Part shown: piece by piece, positions 42,391-50,517 of the stretch | How the letters are laid out: each line of letters starts with the position of its first letter | Position numbering within the stretch: the stretch's first letter is position 1 | Assembly (NCBI RefSeq): GCF_030269545.1 | Contig: NZ_BSTN01000008.1 | Span: 62,001-126,000, forward strand | DNA length: 64,000 nt | Origin: Actinomadura sp. NBRC 104425 | Lineage (GTDB): Bacteria > Actinomycetota > Actinomycetes > Streptosporangiales > Streptosporangiaceae | Reading direction: 5' to 3' | Made by a program: the position numbers and the translations under genes | Notes under the pieces: model-generated | What the model saw: the letters and a program-made list of their open reading frames with translations, nothing else | The model's database searches: none | What the model was told of the DNA's origin: nothing

Positions 42391-43451
42391 CGGGGCGCCG
42401 CGTGCTGGTGCTGCGGGCGCTCGGCCTGGGCGACCTGCTGACCGCCGTCCCGGCGCTGCGCGCGCTGCGGCGGGCGCTGACCGGGCGGCGCATCACCCTG
42501 GCCGCGCCCGCCGCGCTGGCGCCGCTGGCCGGGCTGACCGGGGCGGTGGACGACGTCCTGCCCGCGCGCGGGCTGCGTCCGCTGCCGCCGTGCGGCCCGG
42601 TGGACCTCGCGGTCAACCTGCACGGACGCGGGCCGCAGAGCCACCGCGTGCTGCGCGGCCTGCATCCGGTGCGGCTGCTGGCGTTCGCGCATCCGGGGCT
42701 GCCCGACGTGGCCGGGCCTCCGTTCGACCCGCCGCGCGGCGGCGAGGAGCACGAGGTCGCGCGCTGGTGCCGGCTGCTGGCGTCCTTCGGGTTCGACCCG
42801 GATCCGGGCGACCTCGGCCTGGCGGAGCCGGACCGCCCCTCGCCCGCTCCGGGCGCCGTGGTCGTGCACCCGGGCGCGGGCAGCCCGGCCCGGCGCTGGC
42901 CGCCCGAGCGGTTCGCGCGGGTCGCCGCGGCGTTGCGCGCCGACGGCCACCGCGTCGTGGTGACCGGCGGCCCCGGCGAGGCCGCACTGGCCGCGCGGGT
43001 CGCCGGGGCGGCCGGGCTCGGCCCGTCCGACGACCTGTCGGGCCGCACCGGGCCGCTGGACCTGGCCGCGCTCGTCGCGCACGCCCGGCTCGTCGTCTGC
43101 GGCGACACCGGCACCGGGCACCTGGCCACCGCGTACCGCACGCCGTCGGTGCTGCTGTTCGGCCCGACGCCGCCCGCCGTGTGGGGGCCGCCGCCCGGCC
43201 GCGCCGAGCACCGCGTGCTGTGGGCGGGGCGGCGCGGCGACCCGCACGGGCCGGCCCCCGATCCGGGGCTGCTGGAGATCTCCGTGCCCGACGTCCTGGA
43301 CGCGGCGCGCGGAGTGCTGGAACGCGAAGGGGGACACGATGAGGCATCCGCGGAGGCATCCGCGCGCGGTCGTGACCGGGGGCGCGGGCTTCCTCGGCTC
43401 GCACCTGTGCGAGGCGCTGCTGGCCCGGGGGATCTCGGTGGTCTGCGTTGA
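42387..43451 (+). CDS. Glycosyltransferase family 9 (second heptosyltransferase-like protein)
   Basis: A 354-residue GT9 transferase with [61 protein letters not shown] and [34 protein letters not shown]. It is likely another sugar transferase using an ADP-heptose-type donor. The GTG at 42387 overlaps the SDR stop (GTGA); another GTG two codons earlier is possible. The expected family end is near residue 318. The last 35 or so residues (Arg/Gly-rich, ending 43451) run through the start of the next gene in another frame, an unusual 113-nt overlap. Confidence 0.88.
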   Translation: MTGRRVLVLRALGLGDLLTAVPALRALRRALTGRRITLAAPAALAPLAGLTGAVDDVLPARGLRPLPPCGPVDLAVNLHGRGPQSHRVLRGLHPVRLLAFAHPGLPDVAGPPFDPPRGGEEHEVARWCRLLASFGFDPDPGDLGLAEPDRPSPAPGAVVVHPGAGSPARRWPPERFARVAAALRADGHRVVVTGGPGEAALAARVAGAAGLGPSDDLSGRTGPLDLAALVAHARLVVCGDTGTGHLATAYRTPSVLLFGPTPPAVWGPPPGRAEHRVLWAGRRGDPHGPAPDPGLLEISVPDVLDAARGVLEREGGHDEASAEASARGRDRGRGLPRLAPVRGAAGPGDLGGLR

Positions 43452-44307
43452 CAACCTGCTGACCGGCACCGCCCGCAACATCGCCCACCTGGCCGCGCGG
43501 CCGGACTTCCAGTTCCGCCGGCGCGACCTGACCGAGCCGGTGGACGTGCTCGGCCCGGTCGGCTACGTGTTCCACCTGGCGTCGGCGGCGTCGCCCGCCG
43601 ACTACCTGCGGCTGCCGATCCAGACGCTGGAGGCCGGCAGCCTGGGCACCCGGCACGCGCTGGAGCTGGCCGAGCGCAAGCGGGCCCGGTTCGTGCTGGC
43701 CTCCACCTCGGAGGTGTACGGGGACCCGCTGGAGCATCCGCAGCCCGAGTCGTACTGGGGCAACGTCAACCCGGTCGGGCCGCGCAGCGTCTACGACGAG
43801 GCCAAGCGGTTCGGCGAGGCGCTGACCTCGGCGTTCCGGCATTCGCGCGGGCTGGACACCGCCATCGTGCGGATCTTCAACACCTACGGCCCGCGGATGC
43901 GGCCCGACGACGGCCGGGCCGTCCCGACCTTCCTGCGGCAGGCGCTGACCGGCGAGCCCGTGACGGTGACCGGGGACGGGTCGCAGACCCGGTCGATCTG
44001 CTACGTGGACGACACCGTGCGCGGCATCGTGGCGCTCGCGCTGTCGGACCATCCGGGGCCGATGAACATCGGCAGCCCGTTCGAGACCTCCATGCTCGAC
44101 CTGGCCCGGCTGGTCATCGGGCTGACCGGCTCGCGGTCGCGGATCCGCTTCATCGACCGGCCCGCCGACGACCCGGCTGTGCGGCGCCCCGACACCGCGC
44201 TGGCGTACCGGACGCTCGGCTGGGAGCCCCGGGTGCCGGTGCGGGAGGGCCTGCGCCGGACGATCGAGTGGTTCGCGCGCGAGCTGCCGGTCCCCCGCAG
44301 CGCCTAA
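43339..44307 (+). CDS. NAD-dependent epimerase/dehydratase, UDP-glucuronate decarboxylase-like
   Basis: A 322-residue extended SDR. The NAD loop is [18 protein letters not shown], the catalytic Ser/Thr lie in STSEVYGDP, and the YxxxK pair is YDEAK near residue 153. Further blocks are [22 protein letters not shown] and [16 protein letters not shown]. The HP(Q)[15 protein letters not shown] signature is characteristic of UDP-glucuronate decarboxylases (UXS) that make UDP-xylose, and of close dTDP-glucose-dehydratase-like relatives. The ATG at 43339 follows AAGGGGG at about 6 nt. It ends the rightward operon. Confidence 0.9.
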   Translation: MRHPRRHPRAVVTGGAGFLGSHLCEALLARGISVVCVDNLLTGTARNIAHLAARPDFQFRRRDLTEPVDVLGPVGYVFHLASAASPADYLRLPIQTLEAGSLGTRHALELAERKRARFVLASTSEVYGDPLEHPQPESYWGNVNPVGPRSVYDEAKRFGEALTSAFRHSRGLDTAIVRIFNTYGPRMRPDDGRAVPTFLRQALTGEPVTVTGDGSQTRSICYVDDTVRGIVALALSDHPGPMNIGSPFETSMLDLARLVIGLTGSRSRIRFIDRPADDPAVRRPDTALAYRTLGWEPRVPVREGLRRTIEWFARELPVPRSA

Positions 44308-44309
44308 AG

Positions 44310-44327
44310 GCCGGGAGCAGGCCCGGC
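44310..44327 (+). terminator. Short hairpin after the glycoconjugate operon
   Basis: GCCGGG-AGCAGG-CCCGGC lies 3 nt after the stop of the last operon gene. The stem is only 6 bp and there is no T-tract, so this is a weak candidate for transcription end between convergent units. Confidence 0.35.
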
Positions 44328-44365
44328 AAGGCCGCGCGGACCGGCGGCGGGGCGGCCCGGCGGGG

Positions 44366-44767
44366 TCAGCCCCTGCTGCCCGCGGTGACGAGGCGCCGGA
44401 TGTCGGGCGACAGGCTGTCGTACACCCGGTCCATGATCCTGCCCTGGGTGGCCTCGTCGACCACCTCCAGGACCACGCGGGCGAGAAAGGCGGCCTTCTG
44501 CTCGTCCACGCCGGCCCGCTCGGCGACGCGCCGGACGAAGGCGTGCCGGTCGAACCGCTCGCCGGTGCCCGCGCCGCCGTAGACCTCGGTGCGCCGCAGG
44601 TGCTCGCCGATCTCGTGGGGGAGCTGGGCGGCCAGGTTGTCGGCCAGCCCCTCGGGTACCCGCTCGCCCAGCGTCTCCAGGGTGGCGCGGCAGGCCCGCT
44701 CGGCGTATCCGAGGTCCGGCAGCCTTCCCCGGTTCTGTACACGCCCAAGAAATTCGCTATGCCGCAT
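44366..44767 (-). CDS. DUF2267 domain protein
   Basis: A 133-residue predicted helical cytoplasmic protein. The family pattern is visible: FLGRVQNRGRLPDLGYAERACRATLETLGERVPEGLADNLAAQLP composition, then a second repeat FDRHAFVRRVAERAGVDEQKAAFLARVVLEVVDEA. The two halves resemble each other, as usual for DUF2267. Function is unknown; homologues are often stress-linked in actinomycetes. The ATG at 44767 follows GAGGGG; another ATG seven codons earlier is less favoured. It converges on the glycoconjugate operon. Confidence 0.88.
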   Translation of the reverse strand: MRHSEFLGRVQNRGRLPDLGYAERACRATLETLGERVPEGLADNLAAQLPHEIGEHLRRTEVYGGAGTGERFDRHAFVRRVAERAGVDEQKAAFLARVVLEVVDEATQGRIMDRVYDSLSPDIRRLVTAGSRG

Positions 44768-44826
44768 TTCAACCCCTCTATTCCGCATAGTTGCCTTTCG
44801 AGGCGGGTGCCCGGCTTGAGGCGGTC

Positions 44827-45729
44827 TTAACGCGTCCGCTCGAGGTCCAGCGCGGCCAGCAGGCCGTCGGCGAGCGGCACGGGCTCCGGGCACGCCCGGG
44901 CACGTGCGGCCCCCTCCCCCGACAGGCACCACCGCCACCACCGCTCCAGCTCGGCGGGGTCGAGCAGGCGCGGGCCCGCCGCGTGCTCGGGCGGCGTGAG
45001 CACGGCGGGCCACGCCCACGCGCGGGCCTGCGCCGTCACCTTGGCGCCGCCCGCGACGGGGTCGACGGCCAGCGCGGGCACCCGGTTCTTCAGCGCGAGC
45101 ACCAGCCCGTGCATCCGGGTGGTGACCACCAGGTCGAGCCGCCGGACCGCGCTCTCCAGCTCGGCGGCGGTGCCGGCGAGCCGCCAGTCCCCCGGGTCGA
45201 GCCGGGTCTCCAGGGGCAGGCGGGCGCACTCGCGCCGCCCCAGCCAGCCGGTCAGCTCCCGCTCCACGCGTTCGTGCCGGCCGCGCGCGCCGTACTCGCG
45301 CTGCCGCCGGACGAGCACCACCCCGACCACGGGGACCTCGGGGACCGCGACGGACGCGGCCAGGTCGCACCGGGCGGGCCGGCCGGGCGCGTCCCGCGGG
45401 AGCACGGCGTGGAACCCGGCGGCGGCCGGATCCCCGGGATCGATGACCGAGACGCCGACGGCCACCCGGCGGCACCGGGCGTACCGGCGGTGCAGCCCCT
45501 CGACCTGCTCGCCGCGCAGCGGGCCGCACGCGAACACCACGTGCGTGTAGTCCTCGGGCCGGGCCTGCTCCAGGGTGAGCGCACCGGGCCGGAACACCGG
45601 GCTCCAGGCGACGTCGCAAGGCAGCCCGGCCCCGGCCAGCCGCCGCCGCACCGCCTCCAGCGCCAGCACGTCCCCGGCGGTCGCCTCGCCGTGGACGAAG
45701 CTGGGCCACCCCACCACCAGTACGCGCAT
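44827..45729 (-). CDS. Polysaccharide pyruvyl transferase family protein
   Basis: A 300-residue protein of the PS_pyruv_trans fold, which attaches pyruvate ketals to envelope sugars or acts in related modifications. The N-terminus is RVLVVGWPSFVHGEATAGDVLALEAV. The diagnostic C-terminal block is VTTRMHGLVLALKNRVPALAVDPVAGGAKV, with the conserved Arg-Met-His-Gly. A weak CGGGAACG precedes the ATG at 45729. It stands just beyond the glycoconjugate island on the opposite strand, so it may modify the same polymer. The alternative is an independent envelope role. Confidence 0.82.
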   Translation of the reverse strand: MRVLVVGWPSFVHGEATAGDVLALEAVRRRLAGAGLPCDVAWSPVFRPGALTLEQARPEDYTHVVFACGPLRGEQVEGLHRRYARCRRVAVGVSVIDPGDPAAAGFHAVLPRDAPGRPARCDLAASVAVPEVPVVGVVLVRRQREYGARGRHERVERELTGWLGRRECARLPLETRLDPGDWRLAGTAAELESAVRRLDLVVTTRMHGLVLALKNRVPALAVDPVAGGAKVTAQARAWAWPAVLTPPEHAAGPRLLDPAELERWWRWCLSGEGAARARACPEPVPLADGLLAALDLERTR

Positions 45730-45794
45730 GCGGCCGAACGTTCCCGCGGGCGGGGAGCCAAACGCGCGGGCCCGGCAGTGGCCGGGCGGCGCGG

Positions 45795-46733
45795 TCAGCG
45801 GGCGGCGGGCTTGGGCAGGGCGCAGCGGGCGGTCAGCTCGACGCCGCCGCGGCCCAGGCAGCGGGCGAGCAGGTAGGTCTGCTGCCCGTAGTCGGCGCCA
45901 TGGCGGACCCGCACCCTGCCCGCGCCGTCGACCTCGCAGGGGTTGTTGAGGGTGCAGCGCTCGCCGTTCTCGTTGCCGGTGTTGTTGATCCCGACGACCA
46001 GGCCGGTGGCGGCGTCCACGAGGGGCGAGCCGGAGGTGCCGCCGACGGTGTTGCAGGCGGGGCTGTAGCGGATGGAGTCCCGCCAGGTCCACTCGGCCTC
46101 GCGGAGCCGGTGCACGAAACCGTCGATCTTGCAGGAGTAGATCTTGCGCCAGTAGCCGGAGACCACCCGGATCTGGGTGCCGAGCCGCGGCCGCGACGGC
46201 GCCAGCCGCAGCGCGTGCACCCCGTACCGCTGGGCGAGGCGGCGGTAGGTGGTGCCGAGCCGGTACACCGCCACGTCGGTGTCGGTCATGGTGGCGTACT
46301 CGATGCGGTTGGCGCGCACGGTGCCCAGCGTGCGCCTGCCGGTCCGGTCGAGCAGGGTGAACGACCGCGTGGACGGCCGGTCGACGAACACCTGCCCGGC
46401 CTTGGGCATGCCGGTCTCCAGGCAGTGCCCGTTGGTGAGCACCAGGGCAGCGTCGGTGTCACGCGTGCGCGGCCCGCGCACCAGGGCGCCGGAGCAGTTG
46501 TCGAGCGCGACGGCACCGGCGAAATCGACCCGTTTGACCTGCCGGGCCGTCACCGGCTCGACGGCCGCGGCGGTGGCCGTCCGCGCGCCGTCGGGCACCG
46601 GCCCGCCGGTGGCGAGTGCCTGGGGTTGCGGGGTCTGCGCGTGGGCGGGTGCGGACGCGGCGCCGCCCACGGCCGCGAGGGCGGCGGCGCAGGCGGCGAC
46701 GGCGCGGGCGGCCCCGGCGAATCTGCTGGTCAT
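45795..46733 (-). CDS. Secreted trypsin-like serine protease
   Basis: A 312-residue exported peptidase of the chymotrypsin fold. The signal peptide is Met-Thr-Ser-Arg followed by a long Ala-rich core and AQT cleavage near residue 33. The catalytic triad is His in VLTNGHCLE near 101, Asp in DTDVAVYRLG near 152, and Ser in GGTSGSPLVDAATG near 230. Several cysteines (CSGAL, YSCKIDG, ACNTVGG, CTLNNPC) suggest disulfides. The start at 46733 is supported by AGAGGAG. The gene seems monocistronic. The substrate is unknown. Confidence 0.92.
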   Translation of the reverse strand: MTSRFAGAARAVAACAAALAAVGGAASAPAHAQTPQPQALATGGPVPDGARTATAAAVEPVTARQVKRVDFAGAVALDNCSGALVRGPRTRDTDAALVLTNGHCLETGMPKAGQVFVDRPSTRSFTLLDRTGRRTLGTVRANRIEYATMTDTDVAVYRLGTTYRRLAQRYGVHALRLAPSRPRLGTQIRVVSGYWRKIYSCKIDGFVHRLREAEWTWRDSIRYSPACNTVGGTSGSPLVDAATGLVVGINNTGNENGERCTLNNPCEVDGAGRVRVRHGADYGQQTYLLARCLGRGGVELTARCALPKPAAR

Positions 46734-46878
46734 GCGGGCTCCTCTCAGACGGAACGGCACCGACAAGATCATCACTGTGCCGGATGTGAAAACCAAGGAC
46801 TGACGTGACCGGTGTGGCGCCAGGGCAAGCACTTTGCCCCGCGGCGGCCACCGGCGGCGGCCGCCTCCACGTCGGCCG

Positions 46879-48396
46879 TCACTGCACGTCGACCCAGCCG
46901 AACGTGCGCTCGACGGCCTTCTTCCAGGCCGCGTAGGACTTCTCGCGGCGTTCCTCGTCCCACTGCGGCAGCCACCGCCTGTCCTCGTTCCAGTTCTGGC
47001 GCAGCTCGTCGGTGCTGCGCCAGAACCCGACGGCGAGCCCGGCGGCGTAGGCGGCGCCGAGCGCGGTGGTCTCGGCGACGACGGGCCGCGACACCGGGAC
47101 GCCGAGGATGTCGGCCTGCAGCTGCATGCACAGCTCGTTGGCGGTGACGCCGCCGTCCACCTTGAGCACGTCCAGCGACACGCCGGAGTCCTGGCGCATG
47201 GCCTCGACCACGTCGCGCGACTGGTAGCAGATGGACTCCAGGGTGGCGCGGGCCAGGTGGGCGTTGGTGTTGTAGCGGGACAGGCCGACGATGGCGCCGC
47301 GGGCGTCGCTGCGCCAGTAGGGGGCGAACAGCCCGGAGAAGGCGGGCACGAAGTACACGCCGCCGTTGTCGTCGACCTGGCGGGCCAGCGCCTCGCTCTG
47401 CGCGGCGCCGGAGATGATGCCGAGCTGGTCGCGCAGCCACTGCACGGCCGACCCGGTGACGGCGATCGACCCCTCCAGCGCGTAGACAGGCTCGGCGTCG
47501 CCGAACTTGTAGCAGACCGTCGTCAGCATCCCGGCCTTCGACCGCACCGGCTCCTCGCCGGTGTTGAGCAGCAGGAAGTTGCCCGTGCCGTAGGTGTTCT
47601 TGGCCTCGCCCGGCGCGAAGCACACCTGCCCGACGGTGGCGGCCTGCTGGTCGCCGAGGTCGCCGGTGAGCGGCACCTCGCCGTGCAGCGGCCCGTCGGC
47701 GCGGGTCACCCCGTAGCCCCGCGGGTCGGACGACGGGCGGATCTCCGGCAGCATGGCCCGGGGGATGCCGAAGAACGACAGCAGCTCGTCGTCCCAGTCG
47801 AGGGTCTCCAGGTCCATCAGCATGGTGCGGCCGGCGTTGGTGACGTCGGTGACGTGCACCCCGCCGTCGCGTCCGCCGGTGAGGTTCCACAGCAGCCAGG
47901 CGTCGATGTTGCCGAACAGCGCCTCGCCGGCCTCGGCGTCGCGGCGCACCCCTTCGACGTTCTCCAGGATCCACTGGATCTTGCCGCCGGAGAAGTAGGT
48001 GGCGGGCGGCAGCCCGGCGCGGTGCCGGATCGTCTCGCCGCGCCCGTCGCGCTCCAGCTCCGCGGCGATGCGGTCGGTGCGGGTGTCCTGCCAGACGATG
48101 GCGTTGTGGTAGGGGCGGCCGGTGCGGCGGTTCCACACCACGGTGGTCTCGCGCTGGTTGGTGATGCCGAGCGCGGCCAGGTCGCCGCCGCCCACCCCCG
48201 CCTTGTTGAGCGTGGTCTCGATGACCGCGCGGGTGCGCTCCCAGATCTCGGTGGGGTTGTGCTCGACCCAGCCCGCCCGCGGCAGGATCTGCTCGTGCTC
48301 CAGCTGGTGGCGGGCGACCTCGTTGCCGCCGTGATCGAAGATCATGAACCTGGTGCTGGTGGTGCCCTGGTCAAGAGCCCCCACGACGTCCCCCAT
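46879..48396 (-). CDS. glpK: Glycerol kinase
   Basis: A 505-residue FGGY-family kinase that phosphorylates glycerol to glycerol-3-phosphate with ATP. Family signatures include [15 protein letters not shown] at the N-terminus, [45 protein letters not shown] [27 protein letters not shown], and the C-terminal [19 protein letters not shown] and [14 protein letters not shown]. All catalytic blocks are intact. It lies 102 nt downstream of the glycerol facilitator gene on the same strand and forms a glpFK unit. No glp regulator gene adjoins. Confidence 0.97.
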   Translation of the reverse strand: MGDVVGALDQGTTSTRFMIFDHGGNEVARHQLEHEQILPRAGWVEHNPTEIWERTRAVIETTLNKAGVGGGDLAALGITNQRETTVVWNRRTGRPYHNAIVWQDTRTDRIAAELERDGRGETIRHRAGLPPATYFSGGKIQWILENVEGVRRDAEAGEALFGNIDAWLLWNLTGGRDGGVHVTDVTNAGRTMLMDLETLDWDDELLSFFGIPRAMLPEIRPSSDPRGYGVTRADGPLHGEVPLTGDLGDQQAATVGQVCFAPGEAKNTYGTGNFLLLNTGEEPVRSKAGMLTTVCYKFGDAEPVYALEGSIAVTGSAVQWLRDQLGIISGAAQSEALARQVDDNGGVYFVPAFSGLFAPYWRSDARGAIVGLSRYNTNAHLARATLESICYQSRDVVEAMRQDSGVSLDVLKVDGGVTANELCMQLQADILGVPVSRPVVAETTALGAAYAAGLAVGFWRSTDELRQNWNEDRRWLPQWDEERREKSYAAWKKAVERTFGWVDVQ

Positions 48397-48498
48397 CAGG
48401 CCCTCCTCTCCCGGCGGGCGGACGCGCTCCGCCCACCGGCTCTCGAATCCCCGCGACGGACCGGGCAGACGCCGAGCGCCGGCGGCGCACCGGGCCGC

Positions 48499-49344
48499 TC
48501 ACGGCGTGGCATCGCGCTCGGGCTCGCGGCCGGCGCCCTCGGCGCCGCGTCCGGCCTGCGGCGGCAGGTGGCAGCCGATCAGCAGGTGGTAGAGCGCGGC
48601 GCCGGCGAGCCCGCCCAGTAGCGGGCCGGCGATCGGCACCCAGAAGTACAGGCCGCCGTACTGGTCGCGCCAGGCGCCGCCGTACCCGGTGAGGTACTGG
48701 GCCAGGCGCGGGCCGAAGTCGCGGGCGGGGTTGATCGCGTACCCGGCGTCCGTGCCCCAGGCCATGCCGATCGCCACCACCAGCAGGCCGATCACCACCG
48801 GGGTGAGGCCGGCCATCGGCGGCATGTTGCGCAGGTCGGTCAGGGCGAGGATGACGAACAGCAGGATCGCGGTGCCGATGATCTGGTCGCGGAAGCCGCC
48901 CCACAGCCCCACCGGCAGGGTGCCGTTGCCCGGCAGGGTGGAGAACACGAGCTGGCTCTTGATCGTGTGGCCGGGGTCGAAGGCGGCCAGCACCTCGCTG
49001 TAGTTCCACCGGACGAGCAGCGCGCCCGTGAAGGCGCCGACGGTCTGCGCGAGGACGTAGGGGGCGACCTTCCGCCGGGGAAAGCCCTGGAAGACCGCGA
49101 GCGCGACGGTCACCGCCGGGTTGATGTGGCCGCCGCTCAGCCGCGCCGACACGTAGACGCCCAGGGTGACGCCGATGCCCCAGGCCCAGGCGATGCTGTC
49201 GTGGTCGCCGATTCCGCCCGCGACGACCTGGGCGACCACGCCCGCGCCGAAGAGGATGAGGATCATCGTCCCGGCGCACTCCGCGCTCAGCTCCCCGGCG
49301 ATCGGGGCGAGCCGCCACGGCGGGAGCGGGGCTCGTCGCGCCAT
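48499..49344 (-). CDS. glpF: Aquaglyceroporin (glycerol uptake facilitator)
   Basis: A 281-residue membrane channel of the MIP family with six helices and two re-entrant NPA loops: SGGHINPAVTVAL and GYAINPARDFGPRL. The Asp after the second NPAR is the mark of glycerol facilitators as against water-selective aquaporins. It should pass glycerol by diffusion to feed the adjacent kinase. The start ATG at 49344 is preceded by a purine-rich GGAGG-type sequence. The C-terminal 25 residues are a hydrophilic tail. Confidence 0.94.
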   Translation of the reverse strand: MARRAPLPPWRLAPIAGELSAECAGTMILILFGAGVVAQVVAGGIGDHDSIAWAWGIGVTLGVYVSARLSGGHINPAVTVALAVFQGFPRRKVAPYVLAQTVGAFTGALLVRWNYSEVLAAFDPGHTIKSQLVFSTLPGNGTLPVGLWGGFRDQIIGTAILLFVILALTDLRNMPPMAGLTPVVIGLLVVAIGMAWGTDAGYAINPARDFGPRLAQYLTGYGGAWRDQYGGLYFWVPIAGPLLGGLAGAALYHLLIGCHLPPQAGRGAEGAGREPERDATP

Positions 49345-49490
49345 GGTCGCCTCCTCCCCCGCCGGCCGCGGTCACCGTCACCGCACGTGAACGGCCCTCC
49401 AGGAAGGACGGATATTCCCGTAACCCAGCGTGATAAGCGGAATGACGGTACGCGCTTGGACGAACACATGGCGCAGTGCCGGCGGGGACG

Positions 49491-50405
49491 TCACGGGCCC
49501 TGCGGGCCGGGCTCCGCAGTCGCGACATGAGGCGCCTCGATGAACTCGATCGCCCCGTCGGCGATGCGGCGCGCCGCCGCCTCGTAGCGGGACCGCAGCT
49601 CGTGCAGCACCTCCTGGGCGCGCACCGCGGGCCAGTCGGCCGGCAGGTGCTCCACCGGCAGCCAGGGGTCGACCCGCACCAGCTGCAGCCACTCGGTGAG
49701 CATCCACAGGTAGCGGGCCAGGTCGTCGGGCGCCTGCGGCACCGGGTCGGGGCGGTCCCAGCGGTGCAGGAAGGCGCGGTACCCGGCGGCCAGCCCGTCC
49801 AGGTCGAACGCGTCGCGGATCATCCCCGGCACGTCGGTGGGCGGCTCGGCCGGGCCGCCGAACACCTTGACCCGCCCGTTGAGCCCGAGGCCCTCGATGA
49901 CCTGGGCGACGTCCACCCGCGACGGCGTCACCCACATGCCGTTGCCGAGCGGCCCGAACCCGGCCCAGATCAGCCGGGAGCGCAGGTCGTGCCGCTGCCG
50001 CTGCCAGGACTCGGGCATGGAGAAGGCCAGCACCGTCCACTGGCCGTCCCAGTCGGTGTTGACCGCGCCGCGCTGCCAGACGCGGCGCTCGCCGTCGACC
50101 AGGATGCGCGCCGAGCGCTCGGTCAGGCCGAAGTGCATGCGGCGGCCGCGCCGGTGGCGGGCCAGCAGGTCGCGTCCGACCATGCGGGTGAGCGTGGAGC
50201 GGATGGCCTGCTCGCCCACGCCCAGCCGGTCGAACACCTCGATGAAGCTGCCGGAGAACACCGCGATGTCGCGCCGCAGCACGTAGTTGCCCAGGAACGT
50301 CAGCATGAGGGCCTGGGGCCGCAGCTTCGGCGGGGCGAGCCCGGGGTCGGCGTCGGGGGCGCCGTCGGTGGATCCGCGGTTCTGCGTGGACGTTCGCTCG
50401 CGCAC
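49491..50405 (-). CDS. PaaX-family transcriptional regulator
   Basis: A 304-residue GntR-like repressor of the PaaX type. The N-terminal winged helix is LMLTFLGNYVLRRDIAVFSGSFIEVF, then GVGEQAIRSTLTRMVGRDLLARHRRGRRMHFGLTE. The central domain has WTVLAFSMPESWQRQRHDLRSRLIWAGFGPLGNGMWVTPS and the C-terminal domain YRAFLHRWDRPDP. Such regulators usually sense an aryl- or acyl-CoA. The GTG at 50405 is chosen for AGGGGG upstream; the open frame before it lacks homology. It is divergent from a CoA ligase gene with an operator between, suggesting it represses the ligase. Confidence 0.9.
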   Translation of the reverse strand: MRERTSTQNRGSTDGAPDADPGLAPPKLRPQALMLTFLGNYVLRRDIAVFSGSFIEVFDRLGVGEQAIRSTLTRMVGRDLLARHRRGRRMHFGLTERSARILVDGERRVWQRGAVNTDWDGQWTVLAFSMPESWQRQRHDLRSRLIWAGFGPLGNGMWVTPSRVDVAQVIEGLGLNGRVKVFGGPAEPPTDVPGMIRDAFDLDGLAAGYRAFLHRWDRPDPVPQAPDDLARYLWMLTEWLQLVRVDPWLPVEHLPADWPAVRAQEVLHELRSRYEAAARRIADGAIEFIEAPHVATAEPGPQGP

Positions 50406-50444
50406 CGGCCCGGCCCCCTGTCGCAATCTGATGTTGGGCAGATT

Positions 50445-50474
50445 ATTGACGGTCGTCAATGCTACGCCTATGTT
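50445..50474 (+). promoter_or_regulatory. Sigma70-type promoter overlapped by a palindromic operator
   Basis: ATTGAC-GGTC-GTCAAT (50445-50460) is a perfect 6-bp-arm inverted repeat. It covers a TTGACG -35 box (50446-50451), which is followed after 17 bp by TATGTT (50469-50474), a fair -10 box. The promoter reads towards the CoA ligase at 50518. A repressor bound to the palindrome would block it, which fits the divergent PaaX-type gene. Confidence 0.68.
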
Positions 50475-50517
50475 CGGGCTGTCGCCACCGGCTTCGCCTC
50501 GCCCCTGGGGGACGATC

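Noticed and set aside
44310..44327. Strong terminator after the glycan operon
   Set aside because: Only a 6-bp stem without a T-tract, so kept as a low-confidence feature and not as a finding.
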